A DNA stretch of 64,000 bases, taken from positions 868,001-932,000 of the forward strand of contig JAGTXX020000011.1 of the NCBI GenBank assembly GCA_019044685.2, written 5' to 3'. The position numbers and the translations under genes were made by a program. Positions 32,611 through 43,283 of this stretch are shown here, one piece after another (the first letter of the stretch is position 1; each line of letters opens with the position of its first letter). The notes beneath the pieces were generated by a model. That model did no database searches. It saw only the letters and a list, made by a program, of their open reading frames with translations, and was not told the DNA's origin. This DNA is from Nannochloris sp. 'desiccata' (Eukaryota; Chlorophyta; Trebouxiophyceae; Chlorellales; Chlorellaceae).

Positions 32611-33025
32611 ATTAAAAAACAACAGTGGGTTAAAAATTCAATAACTCAATTAGGCAGCTCACAGGGGATACCTCTGCGATGCGATTAAAATAACACACTG
32701 TTTCATTTTCAAGAACCTGTGAAATGTAACATAGTAACCATGGAATGTATTTTGACGTTTAAAACTATTTTACACATCAGTGAAAACAGTGCCTGTTCAA
32801 ACGATTTGGGTTCTATGTCCCTCCCCTCGTTCAAAATTTTATAATATCTTTGCAGACAAAAGAATGCAAGGACAGATACACGAACTATTTATTTTTCTTG
32901 CTGATTATTTACCAATTAAAAACGCCTCGTTTGCATTCTGCTTTGCAGCAAAGACGAAATAAATAAGGAGGCGTCCTAGGGTTTGAAATCCCTCCTAAAC
33001 AAGAATTAATAGGAGGGATATAAGA
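32611..33025. other. Intergenic with 9-bp hairpin before the YetF-like gene
   Basis: NHP2 3' flank and promoter of the next gene. ATCCCTCCT (32988-32996) and AGGAGGGAT (33011-33019) can pair across a 14-base loop ending seven bases before the ATG. Confidence 0.5.
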
Positions 33026-33625
33026 ATGGCGGTGATTTCTGGCAACGACTTTTGGGAGTCCGAGGACATTTTACGCCCCGTCACTGTTGGACTAATCGGG
33101 TACCTGTTTCTCTACGTCGCATTTAAAGTTCTTGGAGCAGGAACCCTGGCTCAAACCACTGCAATAGGCCTCATTGTCAAAGTTACACTGGGCTCAACCC
33201 TCTCTACCTTGCTCTTACAAGACACAGTCAATCTCACCAAGACCATTTTTGCCTTCTGCGTCTTATTTTTAGTAGACATACTCATTAGTTTGATGCTATC
33301 TTTATTCCCTTGGCTCACATCCATTGTCAGAGACGATCCAGTGCTCGTCTATTGTGACGGAAATTGGCAACGGCATGCAATGCTAAAAAGTCGAGTTAAT
33401 AAAGTGGACATAGATGCAGCTTTGCGCCAGCAGGGAAAAGCAAGCTACAAAAAAGTGCATGCTATTGTATTGGAGATTACTGGCAAGTATAGTATTGTTA
33501 TGCAAGAAGCGGTGGAAGACGGGGTACGGGATGCACTTGAGTCGGTAAAAAACTATCCTCCTCCCCCGCTGCCCCAGGAGAACAGTCAGCGAAACAGTAT
33601 CCGAGTACACGGTGGCAGTGCATAA
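33026..33625 (+). CDS. YetF/DUF421-family membrane protein
   Basis: A single exon encodes 199 residues. Three hydrophobic helices (about 15-40, 45-62, 70-95: VGLIGYLFLYVAFKVLG, IGLIVKVTLGSTLSTLLL, IFAFCVLFLVDILISLMLSL) precede the cytosolic DUF421 domain. That domain has PVLVYCDGNWQRHAMLKSRV, IDAALRQQGKASYKKVHAIV and LEITGKYSIV. This arrangement matches bacterial YetF/YkjA-type proteins, whose role is poorly defined (germination and stress in Bacillus). The family is mainly bacterial, so the gene may have been acquired, although base composition does not stand out from its neighbours. There is no targeting peptide. Confidence 0.82.
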   Translation: MAVISGNDFWESEDILRPVTVGLIGYLFLYVAFKVLGAGTLAQTTAIGLIVKVTLGSTLSTLLLQDTVNLTKTIFAFCVLFLVDILISLMLSLFPWLTSIVRDDPVLVYCDGNWQRHAMLKSRVNKVDIDAALRQQGKASYKKVHAIVLEITGKYSIVMQEAVEDGVRDALESVKNYPPPPLPQENSQRNSIRVHGGSA

Positions 33626-33756
33626 GAGAATAGACTTTGCGATTGAGCATCGTGTTGCCTTGTGATTGATTCTAGAGACTGCATAATGCTAAATAACCTA
33701 TGAAAATGTAAAATAAAATCTTACTTGACTAAAAGTGCAGCGGCATATCTGAGATC

Positions 33757-34129
33757 TCATATTTGTCTAGCAGCGACAGGAACACAAATTTGCTTATGCT
33801 TCTTCCATTCAGGCTTTTGACACGCTTCCGAACAATACACGGCCTTTCTGCACCGGCTGCAGCAAAACGACACCAGTGCGGTAAGTACCGAAGTAAGTAC
33901 CGAAGTAAGTACCGCACTGAGCGCACTTCTCTGCTTCATTCATTAACTTATTAGGCGCTGATGTTTTGAGTATATTAAACGCTTCCCGAGCCAATGCAAT
34001 TTTCCCCCGGACAACGCTGCCACGATAAGGCTCAGTGCTCTCCCTCCCGGTGGGTTTTTTTAAAAGGCTGTAACTTTGTTGTTGCCGGTGCAGCTTGCCA
34101 ACTGAATTGGATAGGGCAGCATATGACAA
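33757..34129 (-). pseudogene. MYND zinc-finger gene, frame-broken
   Basis: Minus-strand sequence encodes most of a MYND finger, but in two frames. One frame gives an open stretch ending MNEAEKCAQCG, the first CxxC pair. The frame one base later gives CSRCRKAVYCSEACQKPEWK followed by the HKQIC pair and a TGA. No GT-AG or GC-AG intron joins them in phase. Between them lies a 46-bp element (33874-33919). Its length is one more than a multiple of three, so its insertion would explain the shift. The upstream frame also runs back to stop codons without an ATG near the NDPK start. It is either a decayed gene or one with splicing I cannot resolve. Confidence 0.55.
33874..33919. repeat. 46-bp element: 10-bp inverted ends around tandem GTAAGTACCGAA
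   Basis: The ends CAGTGCGGTA (33874-33883) and TACCGCACTG (33910-33919) are perfect inverted repeats. Inside, on the plus strand, GTAAGTACCGAA is repeated at 12-base spacing, giving GTAAGT at 33881, 33893 and 33905. Each unit looks like a consensus 5' splice site, but on the strand opposite the MYND gene. Confidence 0.8.
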
Positions 34130-34173
34130 AATAAGATATTATCATCATTTATTGCTTTTGTCTACGCATCAGG

Positions 34174-35212
34174 ATGTTGAGGGCTGTTCTTAGAAGTGCC
34201 TGTCAGGCATCCAAGAGGGCTGCGAGCTCTGGCGCTGCGGGTAATTGATCTTGATCACAAATCATTTGAACGGATAGTGCCTTGGATGTGCAGTGGCCCT
34301 GCGCTTCTTGCAGTCGATCTCCGGATAGATAATGATGTTCAATCTGCATTCATCATTATTGCATCGCAAATATAATAAGCTATTCCTTTTTATTTTCAAC
34401 AGGTGCTGCTTTTGCCGCCGGCCGTCAATCGGTATCAACTTTTGCGAAGGCAAGCAATTCCAGTGGATTTTCTGCTGCTCTTTTCGCTGGAGCATTTGCA
34501 GGTATATAATAGTGTTTAGCTCATTGTCTCATTTGCACTTTCCCTAACTAAAACACCCTTTTCCCTCCCTCCCTCTGCTCCGCAGCCACGGCTTCCACTT
34601 CTGTTGCATTCGCTTCCTCCTCCAAGGAACGTTCTTTCATTATGGTCAAACCTGATGGCGTAAACCGTGGCCTTGCTGGTGAAATTATCTCTAGATTTGA
34701 ACGCAAGGGCTATAAACTTGTGGGAGCTAAAGTTCTGGTCCCTTCTAAGGAGCTTGCCTCGGTGCACTACGCTGAGCACGATGGTAAACCATTCTTCCCC
34801 AAATTGGTGAATTTCTTATCCTCTGGACCTGTTGTTGCTCTGTGCTTTGAAGGCCGTGGGGCTGTAGCCTATGGAAGAACTCTTATTGGAAGTACAAACC
34901 CTCTAGTGTCACCTCCCGGAACTTTAAGAGGAGATTTTGGTATTGATGTAGGACGTAATATCGTCCATGGAAGTGATTCTGTAGAGGTAAGAAAACAAAA
35001 TGGGTTGGTTTGGGGATTTGGGAGCTTCTTATGGCTGAAAAGTAGCCTGAAATTGATACTGTGGCGGTGAGGTATATTTGCGTTGATTTTTTTTCCTTTT
35101 CGTGTCCTTCATTTTGCAGAGCGCCCAGAGGGAGATAGCACTGTGGTTTAAGCCTGAAGAGTTGGCTGTGTTCATTAGGGTTATTGACGAGTGGGTGTAT
35201 GAAGGTCAGTGA
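34174..35212 (+). CDS. NDPK3: Organellar nucleoside diphosphate kinase
   Basis: Four exons (34174-34240, 34403-34501, 34586-34986, 35120-35212) encode 219 residues. NDPK transfers the gamma phosphate from ATP to NDPs through a phospho-histidine. The 69-residue N-terminal extension ([20 protein letters not shown], then AGAFAATASTS) looks like a bipartite import signal as in plant NDPK III of mitochondria/chloroplast. The core reads [20 protein letters not shown] and runs on to [14 protein letters not shown] [11 protein letters not shown] and [10 protein letters not shown], with active His near residue 183 and C-terminal WVYEGQ. All introns are GT-AG. Confidence 0.95.
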
Positions 35213-35543
35213 GAGGTGGGGTTTGGGGAGCGATGACTCATTGGATGCTGAGATTTAAACAAGAAGAAAATATTTCCCCCTTTCTGTTCAAAGCCTGGAT
35301 AGCGCATCATCTTTCAGCACTTTATATAGCCAATTTCGGTGTAATATAAAGTTACCACAATCCATAGAACGAGTGAACAAGCACAGAAGACAAGCATCAT
35401 CAGAATAAAATTAACATTGAACGGAACCAACTGATAAACGCATCAAGTTAGCGATCTGCGATGTTAAATTGATCCAGAATAATTGACAGGATTCTATTCT
35501 AGAGTTCCTGATCTTGCATGTATTAAATCAGGCAAAATAGTCT
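35213..35543. other. Intergenic
   Basis: NDPK 3' flank and NUP58 promoter. No further gene seen. Confidence 0.5.
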
Positions 35544-37244
35544 ATGGCTTTCTCTTTTAATCCTTCCTCAACCCCTGCGTTTGGTGCAGCCTCTGCACCC
35601 GCATTTAGCTTTGCTGGCGCAAGTTCTACTCCAGCATTCGGTGCTCCTGCGAGCACACCTGCCTTTGGAGCAGCTCCCTCGCCGTTTGGAGGTGGCGTCT
35701 CCACCCCAGCCTTTTCCTTTGCTAGTTCTTCTAGTCTTTTCGGAGGAAATACTGCTCCGGCATTCGGAGCATCGCCTAGCCCTGGCGCCTTTGGAGCAAC
35801 ACAGTCCCCATCCCCATTCGGAGCTCCGGCGAGCACACCGTCTCTTTTTGGCGCCGCTCCAACGCCATCTTTGTTTGGTGCGCCTCAACAAACACAACAG
35901 CAACAACAAGCAGCTGGTCAGTTAGTCACCAAAGACAACCGTCCATTAACACATAGCACCAAATGGGACGATCTTAGCCCTCAAGCTCAACAATATTTAA
36001 TGGAACTAGAAAAAGTAATCTCTGCTTGTCGAGAAGAATGCCGTCAACTCGATGGGGAAGAACGCTTACAAAAAACAGCAGGCTCTCGATCTGGTCTTGA
36101 AGAAATTGTCCGTGCGTTGTCACAACGCGTCACTGCGTTAGGCGTCCGGGTTCGTGCTGATACAGAGGAAACAGAAAACGTAAGAGAGATGGTAGTCCAC
36201 TTACTCCATCACACCGAGGCGGCTCTTCATACATATAAAAGAACTCACGCATGGAGGGAAGCTGCCCGTTCTGCACCAGGGCAACCTTTAGCTACGCATG
36301 TTGTAGAACAGCTTGGTGGACCAATAGCGCTCCCTTCTAAATTTCTATTAGAGACGGTCTCCTCTTTACACGAGAGGCTTCGTGCCCATGAGCATGCCGC
36401 CAGTGAGCTGGAGGCAGCCCTGCATAGAACTGGATATGGTAGAAGTAGCAGTGGGAATCGATATATACCAGCTGATTATGACGCTGGTTCTGCGTTATCA
36501 TCGCTCCAATCTTCGATAGCTAATTTGCATGATTGTTTAATGAGAACAGCGGCAAAACTTCAAATGCTCGATGATCGATTAACTAGAGCCAAAGCGAGTA
36601 AATCAGCTGAATTAAGGCAGCAAAGCGGCGGTGCGTATATTACTGATCCTTTTGAAGAAGCTGAACGACAGGATAAAAGTCAACAAAGCGAAGATGCTGC
36701 TAGAGGAGTTCGCAGACCTTCTTCGACAAGATCACCTTTACCGTCACCGATGCAAGGTACGTAGTAAGTTCTCTTTAATTTCTGAATTCTTATTAACTGC
36801 CATTGCCGTTTAATTCATTCCCTGTGATTTTGCCTTTTTATATCTAAATAAGGCGGTAATTAGAGTCGTTATTGTGCCTGCATTCGGTGGCATATACTAA
36901 CACTTACACGCCGCCGACATCGATGTTGGTTTGGCTCGTTAATGGAACGTTTTAATCAATTATAGACGCGCCACGACGGGTTACAGCCAAATATACCAAG
37001 AATTTCTTATTAGAGACTTTATTCTATCGTGATTCTATTTGTTACCCATCTTGATTCTAATTTTTTGTTTTTTATTTTCTTTCCAGGTGGCACACCGCCC
37101 TCCTCACAGCAGCCAGGAATGCCTTTAATAGCTCCTTTGACTGGTGTATTTGGAACTGTATCTCCTCCTTCTTCTGGGGTCAGTACTGGAGGATTCTTTG
37201 GTGCGCCAGTAGCGGCAATAGGAAGGCGGTCGCCCCGGCGGTGA
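35544..37244 (+). CDS. NUP58: FG nucleoporin NUP58
   Basis: Two exons (35544-36756, 37087-37244; 330-base GT-AG intron) encode 456 residues. The first about 120 residues are FG/FGA repeats with PAFG, PSPFG and SLFG units that form the permeability barrier of the nuclear pore. The middle is alpha-helical: TKWDDLSPQAQQYLMELEKV, EEIVRALSQRVTALGVRV and FLLETVSSLHERLRAHEHAA. It matches the coiled-coil part of NUP58/45 that assembles with NUP54 and NUP62. A Ser/Pro tail with one GVFG and one GGFFG unit ends the protein. Confidence 0.88.
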
Positions 37245-37631
37245 TGATGGCAGAAATTGTTTTATCCTTCTTTAATTATTGTTTACTTGACAAATTCCGA
37301 TAATTTGAATATGACCTTGGCATTGCGCCACTGTAAGAATGGATAGCGATGCTTGGTATAGACCGCAGAGTAGCAAAGGGGTGGTTCTAACAAGTAGCAC
37401 CAGGTTAAACACCCAGATAAGACTAAATTCCACGTAGCTCAAATAAACGGATCTTATGAGGCTGTCGTAAGATCGGTTATGCGCGTGCCTTTTTCTCCAC
37501 GTTAAGAAGCCATAAATTAACGCACATTGTACATTAAATAATATCAATATCTCAGATATTCAGCGCGAAGTAGTGTGTTCATCTGTTTATTGCGGGGAGA
37601 GTGATTTTTGATCACTTCTCCGGCATCTAAC
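37245..37631. other. Intergenic
   Basis: NUP58 3' flank and ABCG promoter. No supported feature within. Confidence 0.5.
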
Positions 37632-39620
37632 ATGTTGGACTTTTTATTAGGTGCAGCGATTATCGCGTTGCCACCGCAGCATCAAATTCCTCTGGCAATT
37701 GGCACTGCCTTAGTGAAGGGTGTTCAAAATCTCCGTAGAAAGAAACGTGAACGGATCGCCAGCAGCTTGAATGCTGCTGCCACAGATGAAGTTGAACTCG
37801 TTTGGTCTGCGCTGAGCGTCACCTTGAAGGAAAAAGATGGCAATGAGCGTGTCCTACTGGACAAGTTACATGGCAAGGCCAGCCCTGGACGTCTGCTGTG
37901 TGTCATAGGACCATCAGGCTCGGGCAAGACAACTTTGCTGAACGCATTGGCGGGGCAACTTCCTTACAGCAGCAAAATGCATTTAGAGGGCTACATTACC
38001 GCAAACGGACAATCTATCCCTGTTCCTGGTATCCGCTCTGGCTTTGTTGCCCAGGAAGATCTCTTCTTTTCTCAAATGACCGTCAAAGAAACTCTAATGA
38101 TGGCCGTGGAGATGCGATCTGCATCGATCTCAACTCCAGAAGCTCGAGAAGCTACAGTAGATAACGTTATCCGTCGTCTAGGCCTAGGAAAATGTGCTGA
38201 TACCCCTGTAGGCGATGCCAAAACACGTGGTCTTTCAGGAGGTGAAAAAAAACGTCTTTCTATCGCTTGTGAGCTTGTTTCAAAACCTCAATTAATTCTC
38301 GCAGACGAGCCGACCAGTGGGCTTGATGCCTTTGCAGCTCAACAAGCTATGCAAGCTTTAAAAGACTTGACTGATGATGATCATACAGTTATTGCATCTA
38401 TTCATCAGCCTAGATCGTCTATCTTCGCCATGTTTGATGATTTATGCCTCCTTTCTGATGGTCAGATGATTTATTTTGGTCCCGCTCAGGAAGCACTGGC
38501 TCATTTTGAGAAGCTAGGACACATTTGTCCTCAGCATTACAACCCAGCAGAGTTTTTAGCAGATTTAGTTGCCATTGATCACAGCAGTGAAGACAAAGAG
38601 AAGGAATCTAGACAGAGAGTGATGTCCTTGGCTGCCGCGTGGAAAGAAGAAACACAATCTGCTTCTAAAGCCAATCTCCAGGTGGGGGGAGAAGTAGAAC
38701 CACCGCAAGATTCTGGTGCATTGGTTGTTGCTGGTTCTCCTCCAGGGTATGTCCGCCCTGGCTGCAGTCTTCGTCGCCAGGTAGCTCTTCTTTTAAAACG
38801 CAGTTGGCGTCAGGTTACAAGAGACAAAGCAACGCTTGCTTCCCGTGCTTCTTCTCAAATATCCTCCGCTGCCGTTTTTTCTGGCATTTATTGGCGTATG
38901 GGACGTGGTCAAGCTGCTATTCAAGATCGATTAGGCCTCTTGCAAGTCTCCGCAGTTGGTGTTGCTATGACCGCCATGATTAAAACATTGAATGTGTTCC
39001 CTAAGGAACGGACTATCGTCACACGAGAACGTGCTCGTGCTGCGTACCCTGTTTTTCCTTATCTTGTCGCAAAATTGGCAGCAGAGTTGCCTATTGGGGC
39101 TATTTTTCCAGCAATGTTTGGCTCTATTTTGTACCCATCTGCTGGTCTTAATGCAAAATTATCCCGTTTTGGTAAATATTTGGCAATTCTGACCGCAGAA
39201 AGCTTCTCCGCACAAGCTCTTGGTCTTGCTGTCGGCGCAGCAGCGCCTTCTACTTCTGCAGCGCTGGCTATCGGGCCTGCAGTCATGCTTGTGTTTATCG
39301 TTTTTGGAGGACTCTTTGTCAACGCTGAGGGCTTGCCTACCGCATTAAAATGGATTCCCCGTACTTCTCTTATAAAACAAGGCTTTGAAGGGGCATGTAT
39401 TAATGAGTTTCAAGGTGAAAACTATGAACCTGATAATAAAGGGAGAGGGGATGTTACTGGGGAGCAAGTATTAGCCAGGTTGGCATTTAGTCATGATAAG
39501 GTAGAGAGTACTTTGATTAATCAAGGGAGAATTACAGTTTTTTATTGGTGGGTGACGTATTGCGTGTTGCAAGCAAAGAGACCTAGATACCTGCCTTTAT
39601 TGCCTCCGAGAAGAAAGTAG
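37632..39620 (+). CDS. ABCG half-transporter
   Basis: A single exon encodes 662 residues, starting at ATG 37632 (MLDFLLGAAIIALPPQ). An N-terminal hydrophobic stretch precedes the nucleotide-binding domain: Walker A GPSGSGKTTLLNAL, Q-loop VAQEDLFFSQMTVKETL, signature LSGGEKKRLSIA, Walker B LILADEPTSGLDA and H-loop ASIHQPRS. Then comes the six-helix ABC2 membrane domain (FPYLVAKLAAELPIGAIFPA to a C-terminal YWWVTYCVLQ). The order NBD-TMD and single NBD define ABCG/WBC half-size exporters, which work as dimers. The N-terminal extension resembles AtABCG7 types, assigned to plastid envelope. Substrate is unknown. Confidence 0.93.
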   Translation: MLDFLLGAAIIALPPQHQIPLAIGTALVKGVQNLRRKKRERIASSLNAAATDEVELVWSALSVTLKEKDGNERVLLDKLHGKASPGRLLCVIGPSGSGKTTLLNALAGQLPYSSKMHLEGYITANGQSIPVPGIRSGFVAQEDLFFSQMTVKETLMMAVEMRSASISTPEAREATVDNVIRRLGLGKCADTPVGDAKTRGLSGGEKKRLSIACELVSKPQLILADEPTSGLDAFAAQQAMQALKDLTDDDHTVIASIHQPRSSIFAMFDDLCLLSDGQMIYFGPAQEALAHFEKLGHICPQHYNPAEFLADLVAIDHSSEDKEKESRQRVMSLAAAWKEETQSASKANLQVGGEVEPPQDSGALVVAGSPPGYVRPGCSLRRQVALLLKRSWRQVTRDKATLASRASSQISSAAVFSGIYWRMGRGQAAIQDRLGLLQVSAVGVAMTAMIKTLNVFPKERTIVTRERARAAYPVFPYLVAKLAAELPIGAIFPAMFGSILYPSAGLNAKLSRFGKYLAILTAESFSAQALGLAVGAAAPSTSAALAIGPAVMLVFIVFGGLFVNAEGLPTALKWIPRTSLIKQGFEGACINEFQGENYEPDNKGRGDVTGEQVLARLAFSHDKVESTLINQGRITVFYWWVTYCVLQAKRPRYLPLLPPRRK

Positions 39621-40625
39621 GAAAGAATGTCGTACATGGTGCCAAAGCGCTACTGAAAGAAAAAAAGTGGATATGTTGTTTGTTTTTTTGTCTATCATTT
39701 CAAGATTAATAATGTTTGACAGTGCCAATGAAGAAAAGAGAGAGAGAGAAGGAGAAAAAATTGGCTTGTGCCGTACCTGGCAAACCCGAAAAAGACGCTA
39801 TTGTATTGTGACCCTCATTATGTGCGTGTAGAAAGAGAAAAAAGATTCAGATATAATAATAAGTTTATAATCTCTGATAAATTGCAATTGATATAGACAG
39901 GGGGTGTAGTAAAACACGAGGGGCCTTGCCCGTGGTATTCGTTTAAAGTATAAGGCATTAATGCAATGCAGCAAAGAAGGTACGCGCCAGGAAGGAAAGT
40001 AATATATCAATACGAAATGAACGACCGTCAAGATTGAAACATAAAAAAAAGTATCATTTAGCATTAGCATGCGGCAATTATGTACTTCGAGGGAGAGAAG
40101 AAGAAGCAATATTCATAAAGATGAGATGTACATGTCCATATGCAACGAAGAAGAAAAAGAAAGTAACCCATTCAAAGAACTATTTGAATGATGATTGATG
40201 TCGGCGCTACGGAGAGCGGTAACGGCGTCTCACGTCGGCCGCCAGCCCGAGTGCGTGGTCAATAAGCAGACGAAAATTTGTAAAATTGTATTCTATAAAA
40301 AACTTGAGAATCCCAACAATAGAAAGAAAAAAAAAGCGAAGTAAACAATTTATTAATACCCCCCGAAAGAAAACAAAAAAGGTTAGCAGAGGAAAAACAA
40401 TTCAAATTTAGGAGGGAACAAAGAAGAAACAGTATAGAAATCATGTTCGACATTATCAGAGGAAAATTTGAAAGGGAAATCCAAGGAAAAGAAAACACAA
40501 CAATAAAAAGCTAAGAAAAAATAGGGAAAAAGGAGGGGGAAAAGCGCACCATGTATTCTTGGCTATATTAAACTTTTGTCGTACAATTTGCAACCGTATA
40601 CTCTATCTATACGGATTATTTTTTA
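39621..40625. other. Convergent 3' region, 1 kb
   Basis: One kilobase between the ends of the ABCG gene and the qRRM gene. It is AG-rich (a GA run at 39740-39755, poly-A blocks near 40325-40380) and has no similarity I recognise. It probably holds long 3' UTRs of both genes. No snRNA or tRNA signature was found by eye. Confidence 0.5.
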
Positions 40626-42517
40626 TCAGGTAGGAGGAGAGGGAGATCGAGCATCACTACTGCCGTCTTTCTCACCATCACTTTTGGCACTTTCAGCACT
40701 GCTGGACTGGCTTGGAATGCCTTGGCCAAAAATTATTTTTTCATTACCATAAAAGGGTATATTTATAGGGGTTTGGTCAAGTTTGGGTGGCGCTAATGTT
40801 GCGACACTTATGCTACTAGAAGCAGTAGTAGTGGTATTGGGAGCAGGCTGTGCCAACTGCCCACCACTAAAAGTGCTTGAACTATCTGCGCCTCCTCTGA
40901 TCCGTTGCGGGTACTGCTGCTGCTGGTACCTGTGACTTTTGGAACGAGGAGTTGGTTGGTGTGAATCTTGATGTTGTTGGTGCATGGGGCAATGTCTCCT
41001 GCCGTCTGTAGTGTACCCTTGGAAACCAGGATATTGCCTTGACATAGCACCGCCACTGCCAGCAAGAATGATAACGTCGGTGCCTCCATACCATGCAGTA
41101 GCAGATGCAGCTTGCTGCTGCTGTATTTGTTGTTGGTGATGGCGTTGTGGCATTCTCACATAGGTTGCAGTAGCAGGAGAACCCCAGGTTGCACTTTGAG
41201 GCGCAGCTGCCGTCATGAAAGGATGCACTACAAAAGGTGTCATCGGCATTGATTGTTGCTGTGCTTGTGGGGGTGTGCTTGCACAGGAGCCAGTACTTTG
41301 ACGTCTATTAACCCAATGAGGTCGCTGTTGTTGTTGTCCAGGGCCTGTTGCTGGAGGGCTAAACGCGCCGCTGGGGGTGGGAGGCCCAGCTCGGTTTGTC
41401 GAGACAGCAGTCCAACCAGGAGGGCTGTGGTGCTGAGATATACCTATTTGCATAACTGGCTGCTGTGACATGGCACCTATTGGATAATTTAGTTGAGTAA
41501 AAGTTCCAGCAGCACCAGCATGATAGTGTTGTTGCATGTGTTGGCGGGGGAGGTAGGCTCTGCTGTGGGAGAAGCCAAGCCCTGTAAAAGCTTGGTTTAA
41601 ATTGTGATCACCCCGATGTGGAAGATTAGAAGTACGTATTCGTGGTGCATTCCCTGCAGAGTCAACCTCTCCAGAATGCTGATTAATCGTATTGTGGATT
41701 ATACTATTAGGGTTGAGGCTATAATATTTTTTGACGCCAGCAACTAAAGTGAAAAATCCTCTATGGTAAGCTATATGGAAGAGCTCTCCCTTGGTAGACC
41801 TAATCGTTTCAATGTATCGGGATCCTAAAAATGCTTTATTCTTTTGTAGACAGACTTCAAGGTCTTCTTCTGTCTTTAATTCTATAAAAGCGTCGCCTGT
41901 AAAGCGACCGTCTTGGGCGCAAGAGAAAAGCACCCCGGAGGATGCACCCATTGAAATTACTGGGTCAAAGAGGTTCAAAATGTCTTCTGATGTAGAATTG
42001 AATGGCAGGCCACGTAGACGAACAACAAATCCGGCTAGAGAAGGCTCTCGGTCACTGCTCTCTATAGTCGACGCTACTAGACTCGCCTCTTTAGCATGAA
42101 AAATCTGCAAGGATTGAATCGGATGGTCATCAGTTCGGGAACAGCAAGAACTACAAAACCATAATTGGACGCCTTCACATCATACAGAGATCAAAGTATA
42201 TTGCTGTCATCCCCACCTCAATATATCTTGTTCCCAGATGAGCTCGCTGCCGCGCTTCCATGGCCTGTGTGGCAATCTCCGCACTTGAAAACTCTGCATA
42301 GGCTTCTCCAGTGGGCTTGCCTGCAAAGAAAAGTCATTGATTCACTTGCTGGTACACTCCTTCAAGCTTGCTGAAATTCAAAATTCTTACCATTTCGTTG
42401 CAGCAAATAGACCTGTAAGACTGAGAAACCCTCGAAAAATTCCACAATAGCATCTTTATTAGCTGTATATGGGAGGCCTCGCAGTCTGAGCACTCTGCAC
42501 GTTGGGGCACCGTCCAT
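40626..42517 (-). CDS. qRRM RNA-binding protein (hnRNP F/H or ESRP-like)
   Basis: Three exons (42517-42391, 42320-42217, 42104-40626) encode 569 residues. Two quasi-RRM domains are visible. The first (residues about 7-77) has VLRLRGLPYTANKDAIVEFF and GKPTGEAYAEFSS, and ends with LGTRYIEIF. The second (about 102-180) has FVVRLRGLPFNSTSEDILNL and FTGDAFIELKTEEDLE, and ends with LGSRYIE. The RLRGLP start with the GEAYAEF RNP1 variant is typical of hnRNP F/H, GRSF and ESRP, which bind G-rich RNA and regulate splicing. The remaining 380 residues are Gln/His/Pro/Ser-rich and disordered. Confidence 0.9.
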
Positions 42518-43283
42518 CTTAGTGTAAATTCAACAACTCAATTTTGCCTCCATTGCGGCCTCTACGACAGCACGCGCCTCTGCTATAACTTAGATAAGAG
42601 ACTCATATAAAATTACAGGATATCACACAGTCTGAGCTTCGATCTACGACAATTGGCGGTTTTACAAAAGCAACATGTGAAGTGATCTTTTTCTTGATGG
42701 AGCGATTGTCCTGCCTTGCTATGGTAGCAAGGTATATCTTCTTGCCCTGCCTTGCCTTGATGCATTCATTCAGTTATTCAAAACTATTATATGGGGGTGT
42801 TTCTCCGAGCTACTGTAGGAGACTATAAAGTATAATGTAACAAATCCAAACCAACTCACTTTTCAAATGTTTGCTTTTTTTGTCTAATGCTTTTTTACAA
42901 GGGTTCACTGCCTTCCTTTTCTAGCTTCATAAAGACGAAAGGAAGGACAGTGACAGCGGTGAACTCAATACATCAAAGGATAAAATAGAAAGATAGCAAA
43001 TAACTACGTCGAAGTTGGGAGGGAAAAAGAAAAGAAAAAGAAAAGATAAGGGAGGGGGTGTCGTCCTTGCTTTCTACAAAAGCGAAGAAGCACAGAAGAC
43101 CCTCCTTCTTTCTTCTCTCTCATTCTCTCTCAAAGGGAAAAGCAGGAAAGAATGAAACGCTAAGAGAGAATATAACATGCGCTACTGTACTATTACCTAA
43201 TCAAATATTCAAAGGGTGGAAAAAAGCTGAGATTCATTTCGCTAAGGATTTTATTTTTTTTCATTTTATATTTATTCATCTTC
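42518..43283. other. Intergenic with imperfect hairpin
   Basis: Promoter of the qRRM gene and 3' flank of the REF/SRPP gene. An imperfect hairpin lies at 42906-42952. A purine-rich run (43019-43060) follows. No gene is seen. Confidence 0.45.
42906..42952. repeat. Imperfect hairpin
   Basis: CACTGCCTTCCTTTTC (42906-42921) pairs with GAAAGGAAGGACAGTG (42937-42952) with one mismatch or bulge in each arm, across a 15-base loop. Function is unknown. Confidence 0.45.

Noticed and set aside
33002..33028. Shine-Dalgarno-like AGGAGGG before the YetF-like start taken as bacterial contamination
   Set aside because: Neighbours on both sides are spliced eukaryotic genes on the same sequence, and the motif also forms a hairpin arm; a ribosome site is not needed.
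39621..40625. Hidden RNA gene in the 1-kb gap
   Set aside because: I looked for snRNA and tRNA features by eye and saw none; a covariance-model search would be needed to be sure.
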